64,000 nt of DNA from Phorcus lineatus (taxonomy: Eukaryota > Mollusca > Gastropoda > Trochida > Trochidae), in the NCBI GenBank assembly GCA_921293015.1, contig OV121085.1, positions 13,789,731 to 13,853,730 of the forward strand, in the 5' to 3' direction. Both the position numbers and the translations under genes were made by a program. Shown one piece after another: positions 12,738 through 24,095 of this stretch. The notes beneath the pieces were generated by a model that made no database searches, was not told where the DNA came from, and saw nothing but the letters and a program-made list of their open reading frames with translations. Numbering within the stretch: position 1 is the first letter of the stretch; the number at the start of each line of letters is the position of its first letter.

Positions 12738-12994
12738 TTCTAGTAAGCAAGGCTTGTTCTGGAGTACAAGGATAACCGTGTACAAGGCACATCCTTAAAT
12801 GCAGCAGTGGCCATATCGCAATACAGGAAGCTTTCTACTTAGGAGAAACAGCTTGTGGTGTACTCATTACGAACCCACGCAGTTTGTCCCACATAGACAA
12901 AAACCTCTGCAACATGATAGACCCGTTTTGAAAAGAAGTAGTCACAAATTAAACGCAAGAGTGTGCTTCTTGTTATTTCACATCTGTTCAAATA
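12738..12994 (+). pseudogene. LR1 exon 2, decayed SUEL-like domain
   Basis: After CTTAACAG the frame reads LVSKACSGVQG, stop, then PCTRH and IAIQEAFY, matching LR2 closely. The final third matches only after a frame change (SHKLNARVCFLLFHIC against CDLQAKRRVKSFSAIIYEC). Coding potential is lost. Confidence 0.75.
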
Positions 12995-13070
12995 CACTAC
13001 GGGTCCTGAATTTGCTTTTTTTTAAAAATGCTTATTTGGCCAGAATGTTTTGTGTTTCAGTTTTAAAATC

Positions 13071-13697
13071 ATAAAATGTTGAAATTGAATTATTAAAAGA
13101 TCGACCTTTGATGACACCATTACTGTAGCACGCCAATTAGGAAGCCATAAATCACTTTTTGACTCTCCTATGTCGTCTAATTAAGGGAATTCAGAAAACA
13201 TTAATCCTTAAAGGCGAATTACAAAGATGATGATATAGGGTAATTATATAAAAAAAATTTATTGGGCTTCTTAAGATATATGGAACTCTGCTGTAGTCGT
13301 ATTTACTCGTGGGTATAAAGTGTCTTGTATTTTGTATGGTGATGTTTTTTTAGACAGTTTATTTATGTAAACATAAATGTGATATCAAATTGTTTGGTTC
13401 AATTTTTCAATTGGGATTCCAAGTTGGGACGACCCATCTTAAGATGGGACTGGGCATACTTAAACATGTTAATAATATTCATATTCAAAAATGAATTGTG
13501 TCAGTAAAACTTTTTTTTAGATAATTTAGTTCTATTCTTTTCACACCTACGAAGAAATTTTTATTTGATGTCATTTCCCTTTCTTACTCGATTTCATCTG
13601 TTATCGAGTACGAACGATTCAACACTACTCAAACAATTATTTAAAGTCATATTTGATTACTGATTGAATCACATTTGTTAACAAAATCAGATCAATA
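13071..13697. other. Intergenic, contains palindrome 13416-13455
   Basis: No gene seen. AAGTTGGGACGACCCATC followed by TTAAGATGGGAC contains the palindrome CCCATCTTAAGATGGG. A related palindrome plus CCAAGTTGGGA lies at 20957-20999, so this is a short dispersed palindromic repeat. Confidence 0.5.
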
Positions 13698-16286
13698 GGG
13701 CAAATGCGGGAGAATTCGACCAGCGGTAGTATTCGACCAGTTTGTGTATCTAATAAAATACTTTTACAAAACGTGTTCCTTTTTAACTTTGACCGGTAAC
13801 ATTTAACCTGGAACATCTCAGCTTCATCTCCTGAATGTCGCCATTCATACCCGATAGATTTCATCGAGAGGTAAGTCATTGTTTTTCTGAGGTGTGGCAG
13901 TAGCACTGAAAATGGCGGCAAATTTATCTGGCCAAGTAAGGGTATGGTTGATGTCTTGTCCGTTTGTCAAAATATTCGTTTACTTTACATTTATATTTTG
14001 TCTTCATTATGTCTTTTAGTACCTGCAGTGCCGAAAAGTCCGATTGCCATTTTGACAAAAGCCACGTGATAAGCATGTGCTGTGTGTCTATTTTTAGCTA
14101 CAGGTCACATGGCTGTGGCAGTATTCGACCAGGGAGACGTCATTATACGGAATGTGTTGTTTTTTTCCAAAGCTTATTTTACCAATCCATACTGATATTT
14201 TCAAGTAAAATTATAACTTTGACGATCCTTTACCATATATTTCTGACAAAATAGTATACTTTGGGTGCTGAAATAGTTTGTTATCGATACTTTTTCGTAA
14301 TTAATCATCAATTTCGTTTGATAACACAATTCATTATTGTTTCAATTGAAAGGAAAATGTAACATTCCCACGCCATTTGCTTTCGTATCACAGCTTCATC
14401 TAAGATTTTTCTTGTTTACTACAAGTTTACATGTCAAAATATATTCATAATATGCTTGCTATTCTGTTATATATTGTGAGACATTGAAAATAGGAAACGT
14501 TAGTAACGTAGTCGTACAGATGTCAACGAATGTATTTCAGACCGCATTTGTTTAATGAAAATTTCAGTAACAGTTGGTTTTGATAATTCAAATAAAATAC
14601 ATAAGGCTAAAATATCAAACTGTTTAAGAATGTACAGATGATCTAACTTCAGCACACGGGTATCACAAATGTTTATATTTCTTATGACCAGGGACCACTT
14701 TGAAAAGTAAATGCATGGGCCTTATACATAGCTCTTGCATATGATCATACTACAACAAATATCTCGCTCTCTTTTACGATAATTATGTATTGAATTTGTA
14801 TCAGTTTAAATAAATTTCGAAATGGCAGTGTGTAAAAAGCGGCGACATTCCTCAAGCTTTCAATTACAAGAGAGTACAATAATTAACTAAGAAAGATTCA
14901 GCACTAATCAGCAGTTCGTTTTAAAGACCGTAAGTGATTTTAAAGCCATATTATTGCTTTATGATAATAATATGATCAACACTTTATGATAATTTCAGAT
15001 ATGAATTAATATCTATAATTTATATAACGTCTACGGTCTTCTCTAACGGTGTATTGTAGGGACAGTGGAGCGTTCCAATTAAATCCCATACCGATATGTT
15101 GAAAATCCATGCAAATTAAAACACTACTGCTACTTCATCTGTATAAATATCGAAATTATTAAAGACATGTGAAAGTTATTCTTACTATAATATCGGGCAA
15201 TGTGAATATGTGAACATATCAAGGCAGAAGGTTGAAACACACCGGGATTGAAATGACGAAGGACATGAAATTCATATATGTATTTCCAACATTGAGAAAA
15301 CGAACATAATATTTTGTCATTTAGGTTCTTAGCAGTGATTAGATAATGCATTGAACTCGTTAATGTCATAGATATTAATTATATGGATACATTGATACAA
15401 ATAAAATTGGAAAAGCTGACAAAAGAATATTACAAAATTCAACTCCATGTCGGGTGCAGGCAGTCCTTGCTAAGTCATCAATTTAGTTAAAGTCTGATGT
15501 GTTCAATGAAGAACCTTTTTTCATGATAAAGTTTAATAAATTATTGAAGTTCTTGGTTGATAACGTTTTCAAGTTCATAGACGATTTATCTTTATTGATC
15601 AAATTAAAAATTATATAACTTTCAAAATGTGGACAGCTTGGTGTTCGGTCTGGAAACGATTTTCACTTCATAACGCCTGTATAGACGATCTCGTGTTGAG
15701 TGATCCGTAGATAACATTTAAATTAATGTAATGATTATATAATTATATTGCAAAATATTTATAAATATCCAAAAATGAAACTTTTAATTGTTTCTTTAAA
15801 TAGATCAGGAATTAAATGAGCGCATACATGTAGATTATAACTGAAATCAATGAACATGTTTCGGCCATGTCGGCGGCACGATCAGGGTTATAATTTGTGC
15901 GACCTATATATGGCAATATTATTATTTGCATTATGATCCTTTTGTTTACATATGGAACATGATTTAAATGTGTTGAATAAACACTTATTTGTTTGAACAC
16001 CTGAATATTCCCTAAAATGTGTCCCAATGACGATAATTTTTCATCCATCAGGTGGTAGTTATAAACTGGTCGAACACTGCCGCAGGTGGTCGAATTCTGC
16101 CGCTTTAAGAGTATTTCTGTCACGCGCAACCTCCCAAGAAAAGACAACTCTTGAACAGTGTCATTGTCGGGAGTCGATGTTGAAGTTGATATTCTCCAAA
16201 ATAAAACACACGATTGGTATGTGTAAACATTAGTATAAAATGAAAAGCAAAGAGCGATAAGTGGTCGAATACCCCCGCATTTGCCC
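13698..16286. mobile_element. 2.6-kb TIR DNA transposon, non-autonomous or unrecognised
   Basis: The left end GGGCAAATGCGGGAGAATTC and the right end (reverse complement GGGCAAATGCGGGGGTATTC) form inverted termini, each flanked by TA. The motif GGTCGAAT(T/A)CTGCCGC and its complement recur inside both ends (about 13717-13742, 14117-14132, 16067-16100), giving complex termini. No transposase is recognised. A 36-nt ATG-to-GTAAGT exon-like piece at 13835-13870 might be the start of an intron-containing gene, but this is weak. Confidence 0.65.
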
Positions 16287-17986
16287 TATATAGATTTATA
16301 TTTAGATAATATTTTTCAGCATTTTTCAAACGACAAATACATGCGTAGATCGAACAGCTGTAAACAGAGAAACCAAACGGCTCCACATTTCACAGAGACT
16401 TATTTGTATCTTAGTTTCTTTACTAAAATGTAGTATAAACTGTTAACAATCAAAGATATGAAGTTATTCTAATCCAAGTTTACCAACACTAGTGATAAAT
16501 TGCGTTTTTTAAAATATATATTTAAAAAACGTACCTGATACAAAAAAATGAATAATCCATGCAAAAACCTTCTATAAGCCGAAATTAAGGTACACTCCAT
16601 CGTTACAATCCAGCACTGAATAGACTGAATATGTTAATGTGACAGCTTGGCATGACAGAGGCAATGATTGGGCACCAATTTGCCCACCGTAGGTAGTGTT
16701 AGGCTAAAACAACATATGGAGACACAATCAGCCAATGCTGTTTTAACAATTTATTATCTTGTTTACCTACTTGGCGACTTGGAAATTAAAAGTTCCTATT
16801 ACCAAAGTCTGGTTCCCAAACAATTTAGATATTTTCCAGTAGTGCCAACATAGGGCTTGAATATTCCCTAGTAAATCATATCAATATACTGAAAACTTTC
16901 TTAACGGCGACAAACCTTTTTCAGAGTGTTAAAGAATTCCTAATAATATCTGTTTATCATTTCGTAAATGATACCAGCCGATTTTTAAAGCTCTTTCCTA
17001 AAATTTGTACCAAATCTAAGGTAGACAAAGTTTAATATAAATTTTAGTTTTGTAAGAATAATTGCAAATGTATATTTCCATCAATGTCCTTGTTTTATGT
17101 TTGTTTCAGGAAAAGAATTTATATAAGCATTTCCTGCCTTGCTCATCCTTTTTCCTTTTTGTATATATATTCTGAATTCTGTGTAACACATGTTTTATGG
17201 AAATGAAATACTGTTTAAATCATAGTATTATACTTACTAACCATTATATGTTTACAGATATTGCATACTCTCAAACAATGAAATATGATAATATTTTACA
17301 ACAAGCGATGACAATTTCAATATCAAATGTGTATAAGAAATGACAGCTTCTATATCAAATTTGTATAAGCAATAACAATATGAATCATTTAGTCCTCTGA
17401 AGACATGTTAAGAAGCATATTTAAGATAACAAAACTATTAGTTAAGTAGATTTTCAGCTGTAAAACAACAATAATACACTGAAATGTATTTCATCTTATG
17501 TGACTCAGTTGATTAACTTGCAGTAACAACACACAACAACGCTTCTAACAAGCTTAGATAGACGCTTGTACATATAAAACAACCTTTTCATACTGATCGA
17601 AATCACGTGTTATCTCGGGTTAAGTAGAAGAAATTTTTTCTCAACTCTGTACCCTGGTTTGTGTCAAAAGGTCTTGTGAAGGGTTCACTACCTGGAAAGC
17701 AACATTTGTGATGTTTAAACCAACAGACCAGGCGATTATACCGGTCGACTGCATCTTGCGAACAATAGACGTTCTGTGTGATCTCAACCATATGGGGGTT
17801 ACTAAATTGGTACTGGTAAATAAACGAAATACTAAAATAGATGATAATAGATAATAGATAAATTCATTCAGTTATGTATTTATTGACAGCAGCAACATTA
17901 ACAACACGACCATACATACAAATACATATTATTTATATATAACAAAAATGTATCAATATCTACAAAGAAGCACTTGTATATTCCAT
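16287..17986. other. Intergenic, nothing recognised
   Basis: AT-rich, no coding pattern supported. The 61-codon frame at 16668-16853 and a minus-strand frame at 17603-17791 lack any family signature. Confidence 0.4.
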
Positions 17987-19152
17987 TTAATTAACCTTCA
18001 TAAGGTGGGACGCTGCATCTGCATGGACAAATACACTCATGGTTCCATTCTGTAGACTATGTTTCAGTCTGTCCAATCTTGCGTTCAGGTTGCAATATTT
18101 CTTCTTCTTTGGGGGTAATCGCTGCCCTACCCCATACTGAACGAGTTTTATCTCTTTCAGTTTTTGCTCGTTCCTTAGAAATGCCAACATCTCAAACACG
18201 TTGGGGTGGGCTTTTGCAACAATTTTCTTCAGTCGACCATGCCAACCTTCTAGATGGTTGTTCGTCCTTGGGCCGGTGGTCTGATGATGGTTCCAAGCTG
18301 CTATGGGTATGTCTCCCTCTATCCATTGCGTTGTGACGTAGTCTGCTAGTTGCAGACAGCGAGGATCGTTGGGCATGTCTCCCATCTCCGTAGATTATGT
18401 CAGCCACACACAAATGTTCAAGATTTGATGTTGTTGTCATGCCCAGGATCTTGTTGTCTTCCCCGTCGTTGATGATGACGAAAGGCTCACCGGCGTCGGT
18501 CGTCTTGTACTCGTCCGGGATGGTGATTTCACGTCGTTTTGCAGGAATGGCGGGGAATGTTGATCTACGAGACTTGTAGAGTCTGTTTTTCACGGTGTCG
18601 AACGTTGGCATTGAGGCGATAAGTGATCTGTTTTCTGCCGTCCATGCCCCATCTCTCAATGAAGATGCTTCCTCATTATATAAAGATTGCATTGGCGTCA
18701 AAAATGACTTCGCTTTGGTCTGCAGGCCCGTCAATGTTTAGCGAATCCGTAAAACAAGACACAAATGTTGTTATTACTATTTTGTTTAGTCACAAATTAA
18801 GAAGAAATTATATATATTTGAAAAGAAAATAGAATTTGGAATAAATATATTCTTACTTAGATATTTACTAGATATTTATAAATGTTAGTTCTTCGATAGT
18901 TTATAAAATGTTTCTTCCACTTACGGCTATTTCATTATGAACTGGAGCGTGGTTGTGCTGGGAAGGACGTATGGTGAGGATGTCATCAACTGTCGAAACG
19001 CTTGAAGTGCAATTCTTATAGATACACTTCCATGACGTCCATGATGCAGCATCACGTTTGGAGCGTCGTCTGAACATGTAACCATCAAGACAAAGATACC
19101 TTCCTCCACGTGAAGTTGGAATGAACATGTGATCTATCTGCTGATTTGCCAT
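17987..19152 (-). pseudogene. FLYWCH-MULE transposase, two exons, catalytic centre deleted
   Basis: Exon 1 (19152-18925) encodes a FLYWCH zinc finger with W-K-C, a second Cys and a terminal H-N-H. Donor GCC|GTAAGT joins, in phase 0, acceptor CCTGCAG and exon 2 starting at 18719. Exon 2 encodes the MULE N-terminal region (NRSLIASMPTFDTVKNRLY) up to ADIIYGDG, where the first catalytic Asp block of MULE transposases begins. The frame then jumps directly, with a shift, to the C-terminal part (MPNDPRCLQLADYVTTQW, TNNHLEGWHGRLKKIV). In related proteins roughly 130-150 residues with the rest of the catalytic core separate these, so an internal deletion has removed activity. The reading frame on both sides is otherwise well preserved, suggesting recent loss. 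Confidence 0.8.
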
Positions 19153-19801
19153 ATTGCAAGTGGTGCATTTGGTGACATCCAGATATTTTATATACTTCTT
19201 ATAATTGGTGAGATCAAATCAAATCAGTGAATTCTCAATTAGTAGTGTGAGTAGCACTCAATAATCACTCCGTGACATCAGTCAGTAGTGAGCGAAAGTT
19301 CACTGTTCCCGGCCTAATTACTAAATCCTGATTTCGTTCGGTAGTTCACATTTCTGTATAACCCAACGTTTTAATCCATTAAAACAACATAAGTTGCCTT
19401 CAGTGAAACTTCAGAGGGTTTTTACTGTAATAACAAATGTTGCTTTCCAGGTACGACCCCTTGTGAAGGTACACAAAGTTTCTTAATGAACTCAAAGTCA
19501 ACAAACTCCGTTAATCATCTTCTTTTAGTATTGATAGGAAATGAGGTGAAATATTGTATTTCTGAATTAGCATGAAGAAATTGCCTTTGCAATATTGAAT
19601 ATCTTAACCGATTTGTGTTGCAACTGTACATCGTATTGGTTTGACATAACTTTAATTTGTGTTGTATGTTTGATGGTTTCAAAATATTATTTTTATTGAC
19701 GCGGCATTAATATAAGCTTCCAGCTTGCTTGCAAATCTATTTTCTTTTTTTTGAAATGAACAAAATATGTTTAAACCATAATCTTCTTTTGTAAATCTTG
19801 G
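19153..19801. other. Intergenic, nothing recognised
   Basis: This is sequence upstream of the MULE fragment. It presumably includes the transposon's terminal region, but I could not identify inverted ends on both sides. Confidence 0.4.
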
Positions 19802-19920
19802 AGGTGAGGTGAGTTGGGGATTAACGCCGCTTTCAAGATTATTTCACTTATATCGCGGCTGCTAGTATTAGTGCAGGGAGAAAGCCCGCAACACTATTGT
19901 GGCTATGCATTGCGGTGAGT
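19802..19920. repeat. Interspersed repeat fragment, gastropod-type
   Basis: GGTGAGTTGGGGATTAACGC followed by CGCTTTCAAGATTATTTCAC resembles a very common interspersed sequence of the form GTTTAACGCCGCTTTTAGCAATATTCCAGC that I associate with abalone and other gastropod genomes. Only a short, diverged part is present. The match is from memory and not verified. Confidence 0.5.
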
Positions 19921-22230
19921 AAATCTTGGAAACTAAGTTCTAAATTTTTAAAAATTATATTAAAAAGCCTGTTTTGTCTCCATAAATAATCAATGGATGA
20001 TGTTAGATTTCATTTTGGTTACTTTACATGATTAACTTTCTGTTTATGAAAAATACTTTCATCGAATGACAACACAATAACAATAAACATAAACATTTTA
20101 TCACGTCTGCTTCCTATCAGTGATATTGCCGATAGGGGCCAATGCCTTGATAAATATGAATGATAATCATTGACTAAAACAACAAACGATCGGCGTGTAC
20201 CTTATTGTTACAAGCATGCTCATGTACACTTGGTACCCATTCTTGTCACTAATTGGAAGGTGACACACAGGTATTAGTGTCATAACCGAACCGGATGTTT
20301 ACCAAAATCCCTTCTTTCGGACCCTCTCCCCCTCCCCCCTCCAACCACCCCACACCCTTCTCTCAACTACCAAGCAGGTATGTTAGCCATTTGCACCACG
20401 ACACTGATCAGATCGGGTTCGATCGGAAAAAAGAGGAGGCATTACTGGATTTATTTACTGGACATCTTATAAGCATTGACGGAACACAACTTATAGGTTA
20501 GCGTTTGTGAAATATGTTTAAGAAACATAAAGTCTTAGATTCGACTATCAAACACAATGAGTACATTGAAATCTTGCTTAATGGAACGGTTTATGTGTAA
20601 GAATTTGAACTGATTACAAGGCATTAGCATTCTTGGTATTCACTAGGAGTGGGTTTTGAGTGTATACAATATTTCTTTCTTTTTTATTTGCTTAACATGC
20701 TGTCACAATTAGAAATATTTAAGAATATGATGAAATAATTTATAAAATTTTGTATAAGAATTACTTTTGAAATCGTATTGTACTATGATGAAAGACTCGT
20801 TTGCGATGAGATATAGATATAGCCAATAAGTCATGAAAATCAACATAAAAAAAAAATATCTTTCGAGGGCCTTAAAGCGCTATCTAAATGATACATGTTA
20901 TCATGTTCTTACTAAATTCAACATTAGAATAAGAATATTATGAACAAGTTGAAGTATCTGCCGTCCCATCTCAAGATGGGACGCGATCCCAAGTTGGGAT
21001 GATACATTATCACTCAATCTTATCAAGCCCCAATATAATCACATGTTCGCATACGGTAATACGAATTAAGTTACACTGATATCACGTGTCCCGATTGTAA
21101 AAGTTAGATAACACAAGAAGTTATTTTGACATATCTTGTCCTAGTCACGTGTGAATTTACCAAACCCAAACCGGAATCAGATTTGCCATGTTATTGACCT
21201 AATGACGACATGTAAGAGACAAGAAATTGTCACCACGACATAGAGGTCTGATAGCGTTCATGCGATCAGAATTTTGAAACCGATTTAATCCTTAGAAAAT
21301 ATTTCTCTGATCACTTTGTACCATATATTGGATTGAAAGTGTTAGTACGCTGAAAGAGCAGGTCTGTTCCTGATCTTAAAATTTATAACTTCTCTTTCAT
21401 ATTTAAATAAACCTGCTGTTAGACCACAGCTCCTTTGCAGTTAATTCATGGACGGAATGACACTTAAGGATAATGCCTTTGTTTAGATAAAAATTCTTGC
21501 AAAAAAAATTCAGTTGAAATAACAACATAATACAAATAAGCATACTAGAGCAATATTTGTACAAACTGAGAAACCTGTCGGGAGAAGAAGACTAAGAAGT
21601 ATATTTACAATTCAGCATAGTAGAAAGTTAACTTTAGATGGAATTATGTGCATTTTATCCGTCGACATTCGCTATCCATATTGTTATATTATATATTTGT
21701 TGATCATTAAAAACGAACATAACTTCTCAAACTCTCAACATACGTCCCATAGAGCTGCGAATATCCAATACAGCTGCAAATGACAGACCCACGGCAATCG
21801 AATGCCAGAAGTAAGGCTGCACGTGCATATTGTGGGATATCGGCCTAGACCTAAATTTCACGTGCTGTGCTCTTATGTTTGATGTCAATGTTGAGTGCGA
21901 CCAATACTTTAAAAATGATGTCAGTAAAGTTTCTGTTGTCTGGTCTTTTCAGCATAGTGAACACCTGAAACGACTAAACGACACTTGTGCACACGTGTGC
22001 GTCGACTGACTTCAGTTACGGATGTGGCCATTCAATCATTTTGAGTCCACTTGAACGTGCAACGCGCTATTTGAAGTTCAACTCCTTCCTACTCTATGAT
22101 TGTGACTACATAAATATTGTCTGACAAACAATACGCGATATGATATCTGAATGTAAGATATTCGGAGATATGGATGGTCTAGAAAATACTGAATTATCAG
22201 TGAAGGATGATTTTTTTTTTGGAGATACTT
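19921..22230. other. Intergenic, includes palindromic repeat 20957-20999
   Basis: No gene recognised. GTCCCATCTCAAGATGGGAC (20957-20976) is a near-perfect palindrome, followed by CCCAAGTTGGGA. Both elements occur in reversed order at 13416-13455. Confidence 0.45.
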
Positions 22231-22702
22231 AAAGAGCCACTCCGTGAGTTGCTGGAGTCATATATGCCAAACTTAATCCATGGTGTCATTTGATTCCGAA
22301 GTATCGACTGTTACCAAAAAGACACATTTTAAAGCTTTTTTTTTTACAGTGACAATATGAAGGTAGAACGTCGCAATTATGATCGAAAACCGGACAGTGG
22401 GGCGCGTCTTTTAGTCAAACGTAATTTTGTAGACTTATCTAAAACAGCCAGGAGGGTAGTAAGGAGTTGATAGCGTTTGTTAGGTTATATAACTAGTATC
22501 CATGTATATCGGACGTGATATCTACGCCCCTGTGCATTTGTGAGGCTGTTTGTAGATTTTCATGGAAAACCAGTATTTGTCATGTATATATGTCTTTTGG
22601 ACATGAAAAGTTAAAATGTTTTGATTTTATATCCCCACATGTGACATTTAGGTTCGTATCAAAGGTAAATGATATGTTATGAAAATCACGGAGTGGCTCT
22701 TT
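22231..22702. mobile_element. MITE with 17-bp terminal inverted repeats
   Basis: AAAGAGCCACTCCGTGA at 22231-22247 is exactly inverted as TCACGGAGTGGCTCTTT at 22686-22702, giving a 472-bp element without coding capacity. Flanks (CTT/GAA) do not show a certain target duplication. Confidence 0.75.
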
Positions 22703-22719
22703 GAAGATAAAAATAGGAA

Positions 22720-23630
22720 CAAAAACAATAAACTAATCAATTCAGCGAAGGGAAATAAAAGAAAGGGAAGAAAAAACTTAAGAAATGCAAATATTTTAAT
22801 GGAAACAAGGTTTTCTAGTTTAGATCCCGACGAAAACTATGAGTTGTGCTTATAAAAAGAAAACAACTAATAAGAGCTGCTAAAATAAAGAGTCATATTC
22901 CGAAGTGAGGTTAAATGGTTTGAAGAAGAAGAAAAGTATACTGAATATTTCATAAATTTTAAAAAGGGAAATAACATTAATCAAAATACGAGTAAACTGA
23001 TTACACCAAATGCTGTCCTCACCAAAAAGACGATATACTAAAAGAAAAGGGTTTTATACACTAGTAAACATGCTACTGATTGGGAAAACGATCTAGATAT
23101 TATTATAAATATATAAATATATTATAAATATGAAAATCACAAATGATAAGTGGGATAATTGTGAAACTGAACTTTCATTTGATGAACATGAGAACATAAA
23201 AACCCGAAAAGCCCATGCTCAGATGGTTTTGCTGCATGATTTGATATATTCTTTTGGAAATATATCCGTATAATTCTCTGGCGATCTATTTTATACTCAC
23301 TTTAACCTTGAACTTTACCATATTTTCAAAGGCAAGGTATAATGTTTTCCTGTATACGAATCAACTCTCGTGACAGTCGTTATTTGAAGTATGTAAAGTG
23401 GGCATTTGGGAGGGAAATATCAGTACCTTTTGTGGTAGAGAAAGTGAAACAAGCGAGCATTTATTCTATTTATGTGAGAAAACTAAAGATCGTATTTCAC
23501 AATTAGAATCATGGTACCTTTTGAGAACCAACTTTGACATTGATAGTATAAATTTCTTCTCGGGGATCCAAAGCAAATCTATTGATAAATCCCATTTTCA
23601 TTATTGGAAAATAATATATCAATAACACTA
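22720..23630 (+). pseudogene. L1-like LINE fossil (reverse transcriptase pieces and CCHC end)
   Basis: Separate coding scraps lie in the expected order. First is SEVKWFEEEEKYTEYFINF (about 22904-22960), like the W-EEGEK-T-YF-LEK segment upstream of L1-type reverse transcriptase. Then comes SPCSDGFAA, stop, FDIFFWKYI (about 23200-23260), like the SPG.DGF..EFY..FW motif. Last is STFCGRESETSEHLFYLC (about 23422-23475), a C-terminal zinc-binding motif. Stops and shifts separate them, and the central polymerase motifs including YADD are missing. It is a dead, internally deleted LINE. Confidence 0.65.
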
Positions 23631-23897
23631 GATTTACATCGAATGTTATCGAATAAAAAGAAAAGTACGTCTTCCCGAAGGATGACTCGAGATTTAAACA
23701 AAAATGGTCATATCTTTTATAAACATTGCACCGTGAGTCCTTTTTACTCCTGCACTCTGTCACTGTCTAATAACTCCTGTCCCTCGATTTATTTTCACCT
23801 GGTTACATCTATTTTAAATTGATTGTACCATTCTTTTTTCTGTAATAAGAACACAACAGACAATCGCAGTCTAACTATAACACAAAACGTTATACGT

Positions 23898-24034
23898 TAT
23901 GACAGGTACAACAGTTGTCAGTCACATGATTAGACCAGGAAGTTTATTCGTTTTACCTTGCGTTGACTGTACGCCATTGTAAATTTGAAAACATTGTCGG
24001 CGTATTGGACATTCCTCATGCGTGGAGATATCTG
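23898..24034 (+). promoter_or_regulatory. LR2 upstream block (promoter/5'UTR) duplicated at LR3
   Basis: Bases 23898-24034 align strongly with 46916-47064: GACAGGT(A/G)CAACAGTT, then CAGTCACATGATTAGACCAG, then TTTATTCGTT and CTTGCGTTGACTGT. ACCAGGAAGT (23934-23943) fits an ETS-type site and CACATG is an E-box-like hexamer. No TATA box is evident. Confidence 0.55.
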
Positions 24035-24095
24035 ATGGATTTAATTTTACATTTTGTGTTTTCCCTGGTTATTTCATTATGTCCAGCCTTGGCAG
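24035..24095 (+). CDS. LR2 exon 1, signal peptide
   Basis: It reads MDLILHFVFSLVISLCPALA, a classic hydrophobic signal peptide with a small-residue cleavage site. It ends in phase 1 at CAG|GTAAGT. The start is chosen because the first in-frame ATG gives the best match to LR1 and LR3. Confidence 0.8.

Larger units (their letters stand above)
10856..12994 (+). pseudogene. LR1: SUEL-lectin receptor relic (exons 1-2 only)
   Basis: A signal-peptide exon (10856-10922) is followed, after a 1.8-kb intron, by a decayed version of the LR2 lectin exon (12738 to about 12994). Exon 1 is intact with an ideal GTAAGT donor. Exon 2 aligns well with LR2 over its first third. It carries TAA at 12773-12775 where LR2 has TTA, then further frame shifts, and lacks the donor at its end. 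No stalk, transmembrane or tail exon was found before the 2.6-kb transposon at 13698. It looks like a 5' fragment of a receptor gene copy that has died. Confidence 0.7.
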
